Assembly: GCF_003594935.2 (NCBI RefSeq)
Contig: NZ_CP043342.1
Span: 4,402,001 to 4,466,000, forward strand
Origin: Enterobacter huaxiensis
GTDB lineage: Bacteria; Pseudomonadota; Gammaproteobacteria; Enterobacterales; Enterobacteriaceae
Length of the DNA stretch: 64,000 nucleotides
Reading direction: 5' to 3'
Shown: one piece after another, positions 29,412 to 38,998 of the stretch
How positions within the stretch are numbered: the stretch's first letter is position 1
How the letters are laid out: each line of letters begins with the position of its first letter
Translations under genes and position numbers: made by a program
The notes under the pieces: generated by a model
The model's input: the letters and a program-made list of their open reading frames with translations, nothing else
Databases searched by the model: none
What the model was told of the DNA's origin: nothing

Positions 29412-31762
29412 GGTTGCTCTGCTGCGAATAGGGTTTGAATATCATCGCGTAACAGTCGGGTATCTTCCTGAATCCACGTCGCAGTCGTAATACTTTGCTT
29501 CAACAGCTGGCTGAGCGCTCGGGTCGAATGCTCATTCTGCTGACGCACTGCGAGGCTATCACGCAAGCTTTCCTGTAACCCGGTCAGGCATAGCGAGAAT
29601 TCTGCAAAAAACGTTGCCATGCCTGCCGTAACAGAGACATCGACCTGCGCGGCCAAAGCTTTACGGATTTGTTCACAGAACTGATCAATATGTTGCTTAA
29701 ATTTGTCATGAAGCTGGACAACATCAATAACATACCGCGTGCGCGCCACCACATATTCTTCCCAACCCCAGCCCGGATTATTCAGCCAGCGCGATACGGT
29801 ATCACGCATACTGCCCGCCCCTGAGGGCTGGCCTGCAGGACGGTTGTCCAGCACAATGGCGTCGTTAAACAAGGCTCGCGTGTTGAAGTTAAGCTGGTTC
29901 GCCTGAAACGCCGGGAAGCTAATCCGCGCCCTAAACCCCGCATGGCTCAGCTGTTCTTTGATCCGCATTTCAATCGGGCGCATCGCCTCATTTAAAGAAC
30001 GCGCCAGCGTAGACTCCAGCTGATCGAAGCGTAAGGCCAGCTCGCGGCCGATCTTATTCTGCGCATCCAGCATGATCAGCTCGCAGGAGGAGCTGATCTT
30101 ACTCAACACAACCTGTGCCTGCCCTTCGTCTTCCAGCACCAGTTGGCCGAGCGCTGCGGGCTCATCCTCACGCAGGCTCAGCGGGTCTATTCCGGCCAGA
30201 TCTAAAAGGTTATGGTGGCTAAAAACATGGCCGATAGCCTGCTGAAGCGCGCCTTTCTGCCGGTTCATAAACTCATCGGTGGCGTTGAGCGCCTCTTCTA
30301 CTTCGTGTTTAACCTCATCGCTGACCACATTCTGACGCGTCTGCAGCATCGCCATGTCCTCTTCAAGCCGGGCGATATTCAGCTCCAGCTCGTCAAACGC
30401 CACGGTCAGCCCCTGATGACGAAAATCAAGATACTCTCTCGCATTTTGGGCGTAGTTCAGCAGCTTGTGCGATGCCGAGCGAAGCGCGAACAGCGAGGCG
30501 TTAGCGTAGGCGGCATAAATCAGCTTACGGATCGGCTGCTCAAACAGCGAATCTTCCCACAGGAGGTCTGCGGCATGACGGATATGATCGATATCGTCCA
30601 AATCTGCCGTGCGCCAGCGTCGCCCAAGCGCGGCCTCGGCGAAATCCTGCACCCAGCGCTGGTCCTGATGGTCAGGGAGCCGTCCGTGGGCGTTCATTTC
30701 ATAACGGGCGCGATTTGCAAGATAGGCCCACATCGACGAAACCGGGTAAATCTGGCCAGGGGAAATATTCCCCTTCATCAGGGTGCCGGAGATCATCGCC
30801 CGGACCTGCTCTTCGTCGTCGCTGTTCCGGTCTTTTTGATCGAATTTATTCACCAGCGCATATAAAGGCACCGATTTCCCCGCCGCCGAAATCGCCTGGC
30901 GGACCTCTTCATCGGAGATAGATTTAAGCTGCGTGTAATCCATCACCGCCAGCACTGCCGACGCGCGCGCGAGCTGTTCGCTGAGCATTTTTTGCAGGTG
31001 TGGCTGCCCGGCCTCATTCGGCCCCGGCGTGTCCAGCAGCGTTAGCTGGCCAAGATGCGCATCCAGACCGGCGAGATGCACAAACTCCACCTCAATAACC
31101 GGGATATGTTCAATAGCGGCGTATTCGGAAAACGGAAAATCAACGCCCAACGCCTGGGATAGCCGCACCAGGTCATTAAGGCTCTTCAGGCAATGGAATA
31201 TCGGCTCTGCGCCCAGATGGTGCTTCTCGAACGCTTCCCCTTTTTCGATACGCTCCAGCAGCGTATTCATGTCTTTATCTATTTCAAGACGCTGCGCCAG
31301 CTTGCCGCGATCGTAATCGCACAGTTTTTTCTGCAGCTGCAGGATCAGCGTATCAATAGGAGAAACGTGTGAGAAATGCAGTACAGGCTCTTTCTGGCCC
31401 GGCGTGTGGCGGATCAATGTCGGAAGCGCCGTCATCGGTCGGTTGCGGTTTGGCAACACTTCGGTGCCCACAATCGCATTAATGGTGGTCGATTTACCCG
31501 CCTTCATGGTGCCCACAATCGCCAATACCATTTCGAGGCGGGTAATTTTGCGTAATTCATTATTCAGCATTGCCTGTTGCGCCTTAACGCCACGCGCGCT
31601 GAAATGTAAAGGCAATACATTGTTATTAATACCCGTAATAGCGGCAGTGGCGTTATCCAGCATCGCAACTGGCATTGATTTCAACGTATCAAGATTCTGC
31701 AAGGCGAGCTGCAGCAAGCGCTCGGCTTCCTGGCTTAATTCAAAAATGGTCTGTGTGTGCAT
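29408..31762 (-). CDS. crfC: CrfC (YjdA), dynamin-like clamp-binding protein
   Basis: Dynamin-family GTPase; in E. coli CrfC binds the DNA polymerase clamp and helps keep nascent sister DNA together. It has 784 residues, against about 742 in E. coli. P-loop GTMKAGKST is at 84-92, the switch region PMTALPTLIR near 107-116, G3 motif DTPGPNEAGQPHLQ near 248, and G4 NKFDQKD near 310. A long helical C-terminal half follows. The N-terminal 60 residues (with a QEAERLLQLALQ helix and a GINNNVLPLHF segment) carry the clamp-binding region and differ most from E. coli. Confidence 0.95.
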   Translation of the reverse strand: MHTQTIFELSQEAERLLQLALQNLDTLKSMPVAMLDNATAAITGINNNVLPLHFSARGVKAQQAMLNNELRKITRLEMVLAIVGTMKAGKSTTINAIVGTEVLPNRNRPMTALPTLIRHTPGQKEPVLHFSHVSPIDTLILQLQKKLCDYDRGKLAQRLEIDKDMNTLLERIEKGEAFEKHHLGAEPIFHCLKSLNDLVRLSQALGVDFPFSEYAAIEHIPVIEVEFVHLAGLDAHLGQLTLLDTPGPNEAGQPHLQKMLSEQLARASAVLAVMDYTQLKSISDEEVRQAISAAGKSVPLYALVNKFDQKDRNSDDEEQVRAMISGTLMKGNISPGQIYPVSSMWAYLANRARYEMNAHGRLPDHQDQRWVQDFAEAALGRRWRTADLDDIDHIRHAADLLWEDSLFEQPIRKLIYAAYANASLFALRSASHKLLNYAQNAREYLDFRHQGLTVAFDELELNIARLEEDMAMLQTRQNVVSDEVKHEVEEALNATDEFMNRQKGALQQAIGHVFSHHNLLDLAGIDPLSLREDEPAALGQLVLEDEGQAQVVLSKISSSCELIMLDAQNKIGRELALRFDQLESTLARSLNEAMRPIEMRIKEQLSHAGFRARISFPAFQANQLNFNTRALFNDAIVLDNRPAGQPSGAGSMRDTVSRWLNNPGWGWEEYVVARTRYVIDVVQLHDKFKQHIDQFCEQIRKALAAQVDVSVTAGMATFFAEFSLCLTGLQESLRDSLAVRQQNEHSTRALSQLLKQSITTATWIQEDTRLLRDDIQTLFAAEQP

Positions 31763-32254
31763 GATAAAAGCCTTTCCTTAACGCAAATTTATTACTTTTA
31801 TTAAGCCACCGGATTTTTATTATGCTTTATCGGCTTATATGATCACGTATGGAAAACATGTTCGCTGAATATAACTATTTGATGGCAATAGAGAATAAAC
31901 TGCCACCCTTGCAAGGCGTGTAAACGTCCCCTTTGGCCAGAAAACCAAAGGATAAAAAGCGTAGCTCACTTTCAGGAAACTTCAGGATATATCATCGCTA
32001 TTTACCCACCTAAAAAGGGAGGTATTTCTCGATCGCCGCCTGATGCTGGCGTAAGAGAACGTGGATAAATAACAGATTGTTGCTTAACCTTATCCGAAAT
32101 GGGAGAGCGTAGCAATTTGATGCAATAAAATATTCGATATATTTAGCGACATTTGTTTCCACCGTCTTAATGATTCAAGCATCGCTTAACTCACTGACAG
32201 GAAGTGTCATTACCATACCCTTTTTTGCACTTTTTTTATTACGCAATATCACCG
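31763..32254. other. Intergenic region crfC-yjdM without a supported gene
   Basis: About 490 bp of A/T-rich sequence between divergent genes. It holds the presumed crfC promoter, a CCTTTGG-N8-CCAAAGG hairpin (31930-31951) without a T-run, and a 24-codon open frame (31849-31923) with no clear RBS. I see no tRNA or known regulatory RNA. Confidence 0.6.
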
Positions 32255-32280
32255 ACAAAAGTGTGGATTTGCGCTATACT
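32252..32280 (+). promoter_or_regulatory. Putative yjdM promoter
   Basis: CCGACA (32252-32257), 17-bp spacer, TATACT (32275-32280), 74 bp before the yjdM ATG. Confidence 0.5.
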
Positions 32281-32354
32281 TGCCGCCTTTTTCGGCACCC
32301 TGCCGTCATTTAGCTGGCGCTTTCCAGCGTGTTAACATTTTTGAGGATACTGAC

Positions 32355-32690
32355 ATGCAACTCCCACACTGCCCGAAATGCAATTCTGAATACACCTATG
32401 AAGATAATGGCATGTTCATTTGCCCGGAATGCGCTCACGAATGGAATGATGCAGAACCTTCGCAGGACAGTGAAACGCTGGTCGTGAAAGATGCGAACGG
32501 TAATCTGCTGGCAGACGGCGACAGCGTCACCGTTGTTAAAGATCTGAAAGTCAAAGGCAGTTCTTCCATGCTGAAGATTGGCACCAAAGTGAAGAATATC
32601 CGTCTGGTGGAAGGCGATCATAATATCGATTGCAAAATTGACGGTTTCGGCCAAATGAAGCTGAAATCTGAGTTCGTGAAAAAGAACTGA
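32355..32690 (+). CDS. yjdM: YjdM (PhnA) zinc-ribbon protein
   Basis: 111-residue cytoplasmic protein matching E. coli YjdM/PhnA. The N-terminal zinc ribbon carries Cys6, Cys9, Cys23 and Cys26 (CPKC and CPEC); the C-terminal domain contains VVKDANGNLLADGDSVTVVKDLKVKG. The ATG at 32355 is chosen over an upstream in-frame start because GAGG lies 8 bases before it and the length then equals E. coli. Despite the old name, it is not needed for phosphonate cleavage; the function is unknown. Confidence 0.95.
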   Translation: MQLPHCPKCNSEYTYEDNGMFICPECAHEWNDAEPSQDSETLVVKDANGNLLADGDSVTVVKDLKVKGSSSMLKIGTKVKNIRLVEGDHNIDCKIDGFGQMKLKSEFVKKN

Positions 32691-32701
32691 TTTCCTTTTT
32701 T

Positions 32702-32769
32702 TGTAGGCCGGATAAGCGCAGCGCATCCGGCAAAAGCGCCCGGTGGCGCTTCGCTTACCGGGCCTACAA
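32702..32769. repeat. REP/BIME-like palindromic pair between yjdM and yjdN
   Basis: TGTAGGCCGGATAAGCGCAG..GCATCCGGCA and GCGCCCGGTGGCGCTTCGCT..ACCGGGCCTACA units facing each other. Confidence 0.82.
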
Positions 32770-32810
32770 CAACTAAACTTAACGGGCTTCTCTTACCTGA
32801 GGTAATGATT

Positions 32811-33254
32811 ATGCCGTTAAGTCCCTACATCTCTTTCGCCGGCAACTGCGCGGAGGCCACCGCCTTCTACCAGAACGCCGTCGGCGCAGAACTCCTCTAT
32901 AAAATCACCTTCGGCGACATGCCCAAAGACGACCACAGCGAAGAAGGCTGCCCGTCCGGCATGCAGTTTCCGGATTCCGCTATAGCCCACTCCAACGTCC
33001 GCATTGCGGGCAGCGACATCATGATGAGCGACGGGTTGCCGCCCGGCAGCAGCGCGCAGTACGCCGGGTTCACGCTGGTTCTTGATACCCAGGACGTGGC
33101 AGAAGGCAAAGGCTGGTTCGACAGCCTTGCAGCAGGCGGCAACGTCGAAATGGCCTGGCAGGAAACCTTCTGGGCGCACGGGTTCGGTAAAGTCACCGAC
33201 AAATACGGCGTGCCGTGGATGATCAACGTCGTTAAGCAGCAACAAACGTCGTAG
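32811..33254 (+). CDS. yjdN: YjdN (PhnB) VOC-fold protein
   Basis: 147-residue member of the glyoxalase/bleomycin-resistance (VOC) superfamily, equal in length to E. coli YjdN. Conserved segments are SPYISFAGNCAEATAFYQNA, IAGSDIMMSDGLPPG and QETFWAHGFGKVTDKYGVPW. The ATG at 32811 has GAGG at 8-base spacing; the ATG two codons upstream would be too close to it. The catalytic role is unknown. Confidence 0.93.
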   Translation: MPLSPYISFAGNCAEATAFYQNAVGAELLYKITFGDMPKDDHSEEGCPSGMQFPDSAIAHSNVRIAGSDIMMSDGLPPGSSAQYAGFTLVLDTQDVAEGKGWFDSLAAGGNVEMAWQETFWAHGFGKVTDKYGVPWMINVVKQQQTS

Positions 33255-33315
33255 GCCGAATAAGCGCAGCGCATCCGGCAACAGCGCCCGGTGACGCTGC
33301 GCTGACCGGGCCTAC
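33251..33315. repeat. REP/BIME-like palindromic pair after yjdN
   Basis: GTAGGCCGAATAAGCGCAGC..GCATCCGGCA and GCGCCCGGTGACGCTGCGCT..ACCGGGCCTAC, overlapping the yjdN stop. Confidence 0.82.
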
Positions 33316-33365
33316 GGTGATTGTCATCGAATTCCCCTCAACTCTTCAAACTCCCGCAACCTGCA

Positions 33366-33386
33366 CTTAACCCAAATGTCACATTG
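33366..33386 (+). promoter_or_regulatory. Putative Pho box upstream of phnC
   Basis: CTTAACCCAAATGTCACATT, with one good TGTCA half and one weak half, 42 bp before phnC. It resembles the E. coli phnC Pho box region. PhoB control is therefore expected but the match is imperfect. Confidence 0.5.
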
Positions 33387-33427
33387 ATACGCCAGCATGA
33401 GGCCACATTTATCGTGAGGCCCAGCAC

Positions 33428-34216
<789 letters not shown>

Positions 34217-34240
34217 CTCAACCCGATCCGAGGAAAGTAC

Positions 34241-35257
34241 ATGAGCTACAAAGCCGTTGCCGCGCTGGCCTTTACCAGCATGTTCAGCCTCAGCACCCTG
34301 TTAAGCCCGGCGCATGCGGAAGAACAGGAAAAAGCGCTGAACTTTGGCATCATTTCGACGGAATCACAGCAGAACCTGAAGCCCCAGTGGGAACCGTTCC
34401 TGAAAGATATGGAAACCAGGCTGGGGATTAAAGTGAACGCCTTCTTCGCCCCGGACTACGCGGGCATTATCCAGGGGATGCGCTTTAACAAAGTGGACAT
34501 CGCCTGGTACGGCAACCTCTCCGCGATGGAAGCGGTAGACCGCGCGAACGGCCAGGTCTTTGCCCAGACCGTTGCGGCAGACGGTTCCCCGGGCTACTGG
34601 AGCGTGCTGATCGTCAACAAAGACAGCCCGATCAACAACCTCAACGACATGCTCGCCAAACGCAAAGATCTGACGTTTGGCAACGGTGACCCGAACTCCA
34701 CCTCTGGCTTCCTCGTCCCTGGCTATTACGTCTTCGCCAAAAACAACGCCTCCGCCAGCGACTTCAAGCGCACGGTAAACGCCAGCCACGAGACCAACGC
34801 CCTGGCCGTGGCCAACAAGCAGGTAGACGTTGCCACCAACAACACCGAAAACCTCGACAAGCTCAAGACCTCCGCGCCGGAAAAGCTGAAAGAGATCAAG
34901 GTTATCTGGAAATCGCCGCTGATCCCGGGCGACCCGATCGTGTGGCGTAAAAACCTCTCCGAGAGCACCAAGGACAAGGTTTACGACTTCTTCATGAGCT
35001 ACGGCAAAACGCCGGAAGAGAAAGCGGTTCTGGAACGTCTGGGCTGGGCACCGTTCCGCGCGTCCAGCGATCTGCAGCTGGTTCCGATTCGCCAGCTGGC
35101 GCTGTTTAAGCAGATGCAGGGCGTGAAGGACAACAAGGGCCTGAAGGAAGAGGAGAAGACCAGCAAAGTGTCGGAAATTCAGACGCAGCTGGACGACCTC
35201 GACCGCCTGACCGCCGCCCTGAGCGCAATGACCAGCGTGAATAAAGCGGTGCAGTAA
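34241..35257 (+). CDS. phnD: Phosphonate-binding periplasmic protein PhnD
   Basis: Binding protein delivering phosphonates such as 2-aminoethylphosphonate to PhnCE. It has 338 residues and a signal peptide of about 26 residues ending PAHA. The type II binding-fold core contains FGIISTESQQNLKPQW and NGDPNSTSGFLVPGYYVF, whose Ser/Thr contact the phosphonate group. A pair of palindromic repeats separates it from phnE by 117 bp. Confidence 0.97.
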   Translation: MSYKAVAALAFTSMFSLSTLLSPAHAEEQEKALNFGIISTESQQNLKPQWEPFLKDMETRLGIKVNAFFAPDYAGIIQGMRFNKVDIAWYGNLSAMEAVDRANGQVFAQTVAADGSPGYWSVLIVNKDSPINNLNDMLAKRKDLTFGNGDPNSTSGFLVPGYYVFAKNNASASDFKRTVNASHETNALAVANKQVDVATNNTENLDKLKTSAPEKLKEIKVIWKSPLIPGDPIVWRKNLSESTKDKVYDFFMSYGKTPEEKAVLERLGWAPFRASSDLQLVPIRQLALFKQMQGVKDNKGLKEEEKTSKVSEIQTQLDDLDRLTAALSAMTSVNKAVQ

Positions 35258-35264
35258 TGCTTTT

Positions 35265-35299
35265 CTCCCTCTCCCTGTGGGAGAGGGCCGGGGTGAGGG
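35265..35299. repeat. CCCTCTCC/GGGAGAGG palindromic repeat, copy 4
   Basis: CTCCCTCTCCCTGTGGGAGA then GGGCCGGGGTGAGGG, within the phnD-phnE gap. Confidence 0.85.
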
Positions 35300-35317
35300 C
35301 ATCAGCGCGCACATTTC

Positions 35318-35353
35318 CCCCTCACCCTAACCCTCTCCCTCAAGGGAGAGGGG
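35318..35353. repeat. CCCTCTCC/GGGAGAGG palindromic repeat, copy 5
   Basis: CCCCTCACCCTAACCCTCTC then CCTCAAGGGAGAGGGG, in inverted orientation to copy 4. Together they can form a long stem between phnD and phnE. Confidence 0.85.
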
Positions 35354-35374
35354 ACTAAACCTAAAGGAGTCAAC

Positions 35375-36154
35375 ATGCAAACCATCACCCTCCCGCCGCC
35401 GAAGCGCAGCTGGTTCTCGCTCATCAGCTGGGCCGTCCTGTTGGCGGTGCTGGTTATCTCCTGGAAGGGCGCGGAGATGGATCCGCTGCTGCTCTTCAAA
35501 GATTCCGGCAACATGGCAACCTTCGCCGCCGACTTCTTCCCGCCGGACTTCAGCCAGTGGCAGGACTACCTCGGCGAAATGGCGATCACCCTGCAAATCG
35601 CCGTCTGGGGCACCGCCCTTGCCGTCGTTCTCTCCATTCCGTTTGGCCTGATGAGCGCCGAGAACATCGTGCCGTGGTGGGTTTACCAGCCGATGCGTCG
35701 CCTGATGGACGCCTGCCGCGCCATCAACGAAATGGTGTTCGCCATGCTGTTCGTGGTCGCCGTTGGCCTGGGCCCGTTTGCGGGCGTGATGGCGCTGTTT
35801 ATCCACACCACCGGCGTGCTTTCCAAGCTGCTCTCTGAAGCGGTCGAAGCCATCGAGCCCGGCCCGGTGGAAGGCATCCGCGCGACGGGCGCCAACAAAA
35901 TCGAAGAGATCCTTTACGGCGTCCTGCCGCAGGTGATGCCGCTGCTGATCTCCTACTCCCTGTACCGCTTTGAGTCCAACGTCCGCTCCGCGACCGTGGT
36001 CGGCATGGTGGGCGCAGGCGGGATTGGCGTCACCCTGTGGGAAGCCATTCGCGGCTTCCAGTTCCAGCAAACCTGCGCACTGATGGTGCTCATCATCGTC
36101 ACCGTCAGCCTGCTGGACTTCCTCTCTCAACGTTTGCGTAAGCACTTCATCTGA
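35375..36154 (+). CDS. phnE: Phosphonate ABC transporter permease PhnE
   Basis: Inner-membrane permease of the phosphonate importer. It has 259 intact residues with about six helices. The binding-protein-dependent permease signature (EAVEAIEPGPVEGIRATGAN) is near 155-175. In E. coli K-12 this gene is inactivated by an 8-bp duplication; no such frameshift is present here, so phosphonate uptake should be functional. Confidence 0.96.
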   Translation: MQTITLPPPKRSWFSLISWAVLLAVLVISWKGAEMDPLLLFKDSGNMATFAADFFPPDFSQWQDYLGEMAITLQIAVWGTALAVVLSIPFGLMSAENIVPWWVYQPMRRLMDACRAINEMVFAMLFVVAVGLGPFAGVMALFIHTTGVLSKLLSEAVEAIEPGPVEGIRATGANKIEEILYGVLPQVMPLLISYSLYRFESNVRSATVVGMVGAGGIGVTLWEAIRGFQFQQTCALMVLIIVTVSLLDFLSQRLRKHFI

Positions 36155-36174
36155 GAAGCGAGGCTTTGATTTCC

Positions 36175-36900
36175 ATGCACTTATCCAGACATCCGACCAG
36201 TTATCCCACCCGCTGGCAGGAGATTGCGGCAAAGCTCGAAGTGGAGCTGCGCACGCGCTACCGCTGCGGAGACTATCTTCCCGCCGAGCAGCAGCTTGCC
36301 GACCGCTACGAGGTGAACCGACACACCCTGCGCCGCGCCATTGACCAGCTGGTCGAGCGCGGCTGGGTCCAGCGCCGTCAGGGCATCGGCGTGCTGGTGC
36401 TGATGCGCCCCTTCGACTACCCGCTAAACGCCCAGGCGCGCTTTAGCCAGAACCTGCTGGATCAGGGCAGCCACCCGACCAGCGAAAAGCTGCTCTCGGT
36501 ATTGCGCCCGGCCTCCGGCCACGTGGCGGACGCGCTGGGGATTCAGGAGGGCGACAGCGTGGTTCATCTGCGCACCCTGCGCCGGGTGAACGGCGTGGCG
36601 GTGTGCCAGATCGACCACTACTTCGCGGACCTCGCCCTCTGGCCGGTGCTGCAGCATTTCGCCAGCGGTTCTCTGCACGATTTTCTTCAGGATGCCACGG
36701 GCGTCGTCCTCAGGCGCACCCAGACGCGCATCAGCGCCCGCCGCGCGCAGGCGAAAGAGAGCAAGGTGCTGGAAATCCCCAATATGGCCCCGCTGCTCTG
36801 CGTGCGCACCCTCAACCACCGTGACGGTGAGATCAACGCGACGGAATACTCCGTCAGCCTGACCCGCGCCGACATGATCGAATTCACCATGGAGCACTGA
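36175..36900 (+). CDS. phnF: PhnF, GntR/HutC-family regulator
   Basis: 241-residue regulator in the phn operon, same length as E. coli from the ATG at 36175; a TTG start three codons earlier is rejected. The GntR-type winged HTH is at 10-78 (CGDYLPAEQQLADRYEVNRH, TLRRAIDQLVERGWVQRRQG), followed by a UTRA effector domain at about 95-235. It probably modulates the operon, but its ligand is unknown. It is followed directly by phnG. Confidence 0.96.
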   Translation: MHLSRHPTSYPTRWQEIAAKLEVELRTRYRCGDYLPAEQQLADRYEVNRHTLRRAIDQLVERGWVQRRQGIGVLVLMRPFDYPLNAQARFSQNLLDQGSHPTSEKLLSVLRPASGHVADALGIQEGDSVVHLRTLRRVNGVAVCQIDHYFADLALWPVLQHFASGSLHDFLQDATGVVLRRTQTRISARRAQAKESKVLEIPNMAPLLCVRTLNHRDGEINATEYSVSLTRADMIEFTMEH

Positions 36901-37353
36901 ATGCACTTCGACACCTCCACCCGACAGCGCTGGATGCGCGTGCTGGCCCACAGCCAGCCCGCCGCGCTGCACAGCCGCATGAACGCGCTCGGCCTGACGC
37001 CGGACTACGACGCCATCCGCGCGCCGGAGATTGGCCTGGTGCAGATCCAGGCGCGGATGGGCGGCACCGGCGAGCGCTTCTTCGCCGGAGACGCCACCCT
37101 TACCCGCGCCGCGATCCGCCTGAACAGCGGCACGCTGGGCTACAGCTACGTGCTGGGCCGCGACAAAGCCCACGCCGAGCGCTGCGCGGTGATCGACGCG
37201 CTTTTGCAGGAACAGCCGCATTTTCAGACGTTAATGGAAACCCTTATTGCCCCGCTGGAAGCCGACCGCGCCGCGCGCATTGCCGCGCGTCAGGCCGAAG
37301 TGAACACCAGCCGGGTCGACTTCTTTACGCTCGTTCGCGGAGACAACGCATGA
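36901..37353 (+). CDS. phnG: C-P lyase subunit PhnG
   Basis: 150-residue subunit of the PhnGHIJ core complex that makes ribose-1-methylphosphonate-5-triphosphate from ATP and phosphonate. It starts immediately after the phnF stop. The family start is FDTSTRQRWMRVLAHSQP, with conserved ARMGGTGERFFAGDATLTRA. Its stop overlaps the phnH start by 4 bp. Confidence 0.97.
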   Translation: MHFDTSTRQRWMRVLAHSQPAALHSRMNALGLTPDYDAIRAPEIGLVQIQARMGGTGERFFAGDATLTRAAIRLNSGTLGYSYVLGRDKAHAERCAVIDALLQEQPHFQTLMETLIAPLEADRAARIAARQAEVNTSRVDFFTLVRGDNA

Positions 37354-37934
37354 CGCTTCAACCTGCTTTCACCCTGGCCGTACAGGATGCCCAACACAGT
37401 TTTCGTCGCCTGCTGAAGGCCATGAGCGAGCCGGGCGTGATTGTCTCGCTGCACCAGCTCTCCCAGGGCTGGCTGCCGCTGAACCTGGCGACCACCAGCG
37501 TGCTGCTGACCCTTGCCGATAACGACACCCCGGTGTGGCTTTCGGGCGCGCTGTCGAACGATATCGCCAGCCAGAACCTGCGTTTTCACACCGGCGCCCC
37601 GCTGGTCGATCAGCCCCAGCAGGCAATCTTTGCCGTGGCCGATGAGCAAATCAGCCACGAGCAGCTTAACGCCCTGAGCGAAGGCAGCGCCGTCGCCCCG
37701 GAGACCAGCGCCACGCTGATCCTGCAGGTCTCCAGCCTGAGCGGTGGCCGCATGCTGCGCCTGACGGGCGCGGGCATCGCCGAAGAACGCATGGTCGCGC
37801 CGCAGCTGCCGGAGTGCATCATTCACGAGCTGACCGAACGCCCGCACCCTTTCCCGCTGGGCATTGACCTGATCCTGACCTGCGGCGAGCGCCTGCTGGC
37901 GATCCCGCGGACCACCCACGTGGAGGTGTGCTGA
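37350..37934 (+). CDS. phnH: C-P lyase subunit PhnH
   Basis: 194-residue PhnGHIJ core subunit; dimeric, PLP-transferase-like fold without PLP binding in E. coli. Conserved segments include DAQHSFRRLLKAMSEPG and HPFPLGIDLILTCGERLLAI. It overlaps phnG (4 bp) and phnI (1 bp, TGATG), indicating translational coupling. Confidence 0.97.
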   Translation: MTLQPAFTLAVQDAQHSFRRLLKAMSEPGVIVSLHQLSQGWLPLNLATTSVLLTLADNDTPVWLSGALSNDIASQNLRFHTGAPLVDQPQQAIFAVADEQISHEQLNALSEGSAVAPETSATLILQVSSLSGGRMLRLTGAGIAEERMVAPQLPECIIHELTERPHPFPLGIDLILTCGERLLAIPRTTHVEVC

Positions 37935-38998
37935 TGTACGTTGCCGTCAAAGGGGGCGAAAAGGCGATCGCCGCCGCCCATGCGCTGCAGGCGCACAGAC
38001 GACGGGGCGATGAACGGCTTCCCGAGCTGAGCGTCGCCCAGATTGAGCAGCAGCTAAACCTCGCCGTTGACCGCGTGATGACCGAAGGCGGCATCGCCGA
38101 CCGCGAGCTGGCGGCGCTGGCGCTGAAGCAGGCCAGCGGCGATAGCGTGGAAGCCATCTTCCTGCTGCGCGCCTACCGCACCACGCTTGCCAAACTGGCG
38201 GTCAGCGAGCCGGTGAATACGGCACAGATGCGCCTTGAGCGCCGCATTTCTGCCGTTTATAAAGACATTCCCGGCGGCCAGCTGCTAGGCCCTACCTACG
38301 ACTACACCCATCGCCTGCTGGACTTCACCCTGCTGGCGAACGGCGAAGCGCCGCAGCTGAGCACCTCCGACGCCGAACAAGAACCGTCTCCGCACGTCTT
38401 CAGCCTGCTGGAAAAGCAGGGTCTGGCGAAGGCGGAGGAAGATTCAGACGCGCAGCCGGATGACATCACCCGCACGCCGCCGGTTTACCCGTGCTCGCGC
38501 TCGTCCCGCCTGCAGCAGCTGATGCGCGGCGACGAAGGCTATCTGCTGGCGCTGGCCTACTCCACCCAGCGCGGCTACGGGCGCAACCACCCGTTTGCAG
38601 CCGAAATTCGCAGCGGCTGCATCGACGTCGAAATCGTGCCGGAAGAGCTGGGTTTTGCCGTAAACGTCGGCGAACTGCTAATGACCGAATGCGAAATGGT
38701 CAACGGTTTTGTCGCGCCCGAAAATGAAGATCCGCATTTCACCCGCGGCTACGGGCTGGTGTTTGGCCTCGGCGAGCGCAAGGCCATGGCGATGGCGCTG
38801 GTCGACCGTGCGCTCCAGGCGCCGGACTACGGCGAGCACGTTGCAGGCCCGGCGCAGGACGAAGAGTTCGTGCTGGCCCACGCGGATAACGTTGAGGCCG
38901 CAGGCTTCGTCTCGCACCTCAAGCTGCCGCACTACGTCGATTTCCAGGCCGAACTGGAACTGCTGAAACGCCTGCAACGGGAGCGCGCCAATGGCTAA
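37934..38998 (+). CDS. phnI: C-P lyase subunit PhnI
   Basis: 354-residue nucleosidase-like subunit; with PhnGHL it exchanges adenine of ATP for methylphosphonate. The ATG at 37934, within the TGATG overlap with phnH, gives the E. coli length. Conserved MYVAVKGGEKAI, RYIS-type core GYLLALAYSTQRGYGRNHPF and MTECEMVNGF are present. It overlaps phnJ by 8 bp. Confidence 0.97.
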   Translation: MYVAVKGGEKAIAAAHALQAHRRRGDERLPELSVAQIEQQLNLAVDRVMTEGGIADRELAALALKQASGDSVEAIFLLRAYRTTLAKLAVSEPVNTAQMRLERRISAVYKDIPGGQLLGPTYDYTHRLLDFTLLANGEAPQLSTSDAEQEPSPHVFSLLEKQGLAKAEEDSDAQPDDITRTPPVYPCSRSSRLQQLMRGDEGYLLALAYSTQRGYGRNHPFAAEIRSGCIDVEIVPEELGFAVNVGELLMTECEMVNGFVAPENEDPHFTRGYGLVFGLGERKAMAMALVDRALQAPDYGEHVAGPAQDEEFVLAHADNVEAAGFVSHLKLPHYVDFQAELELLKRLQRERANG

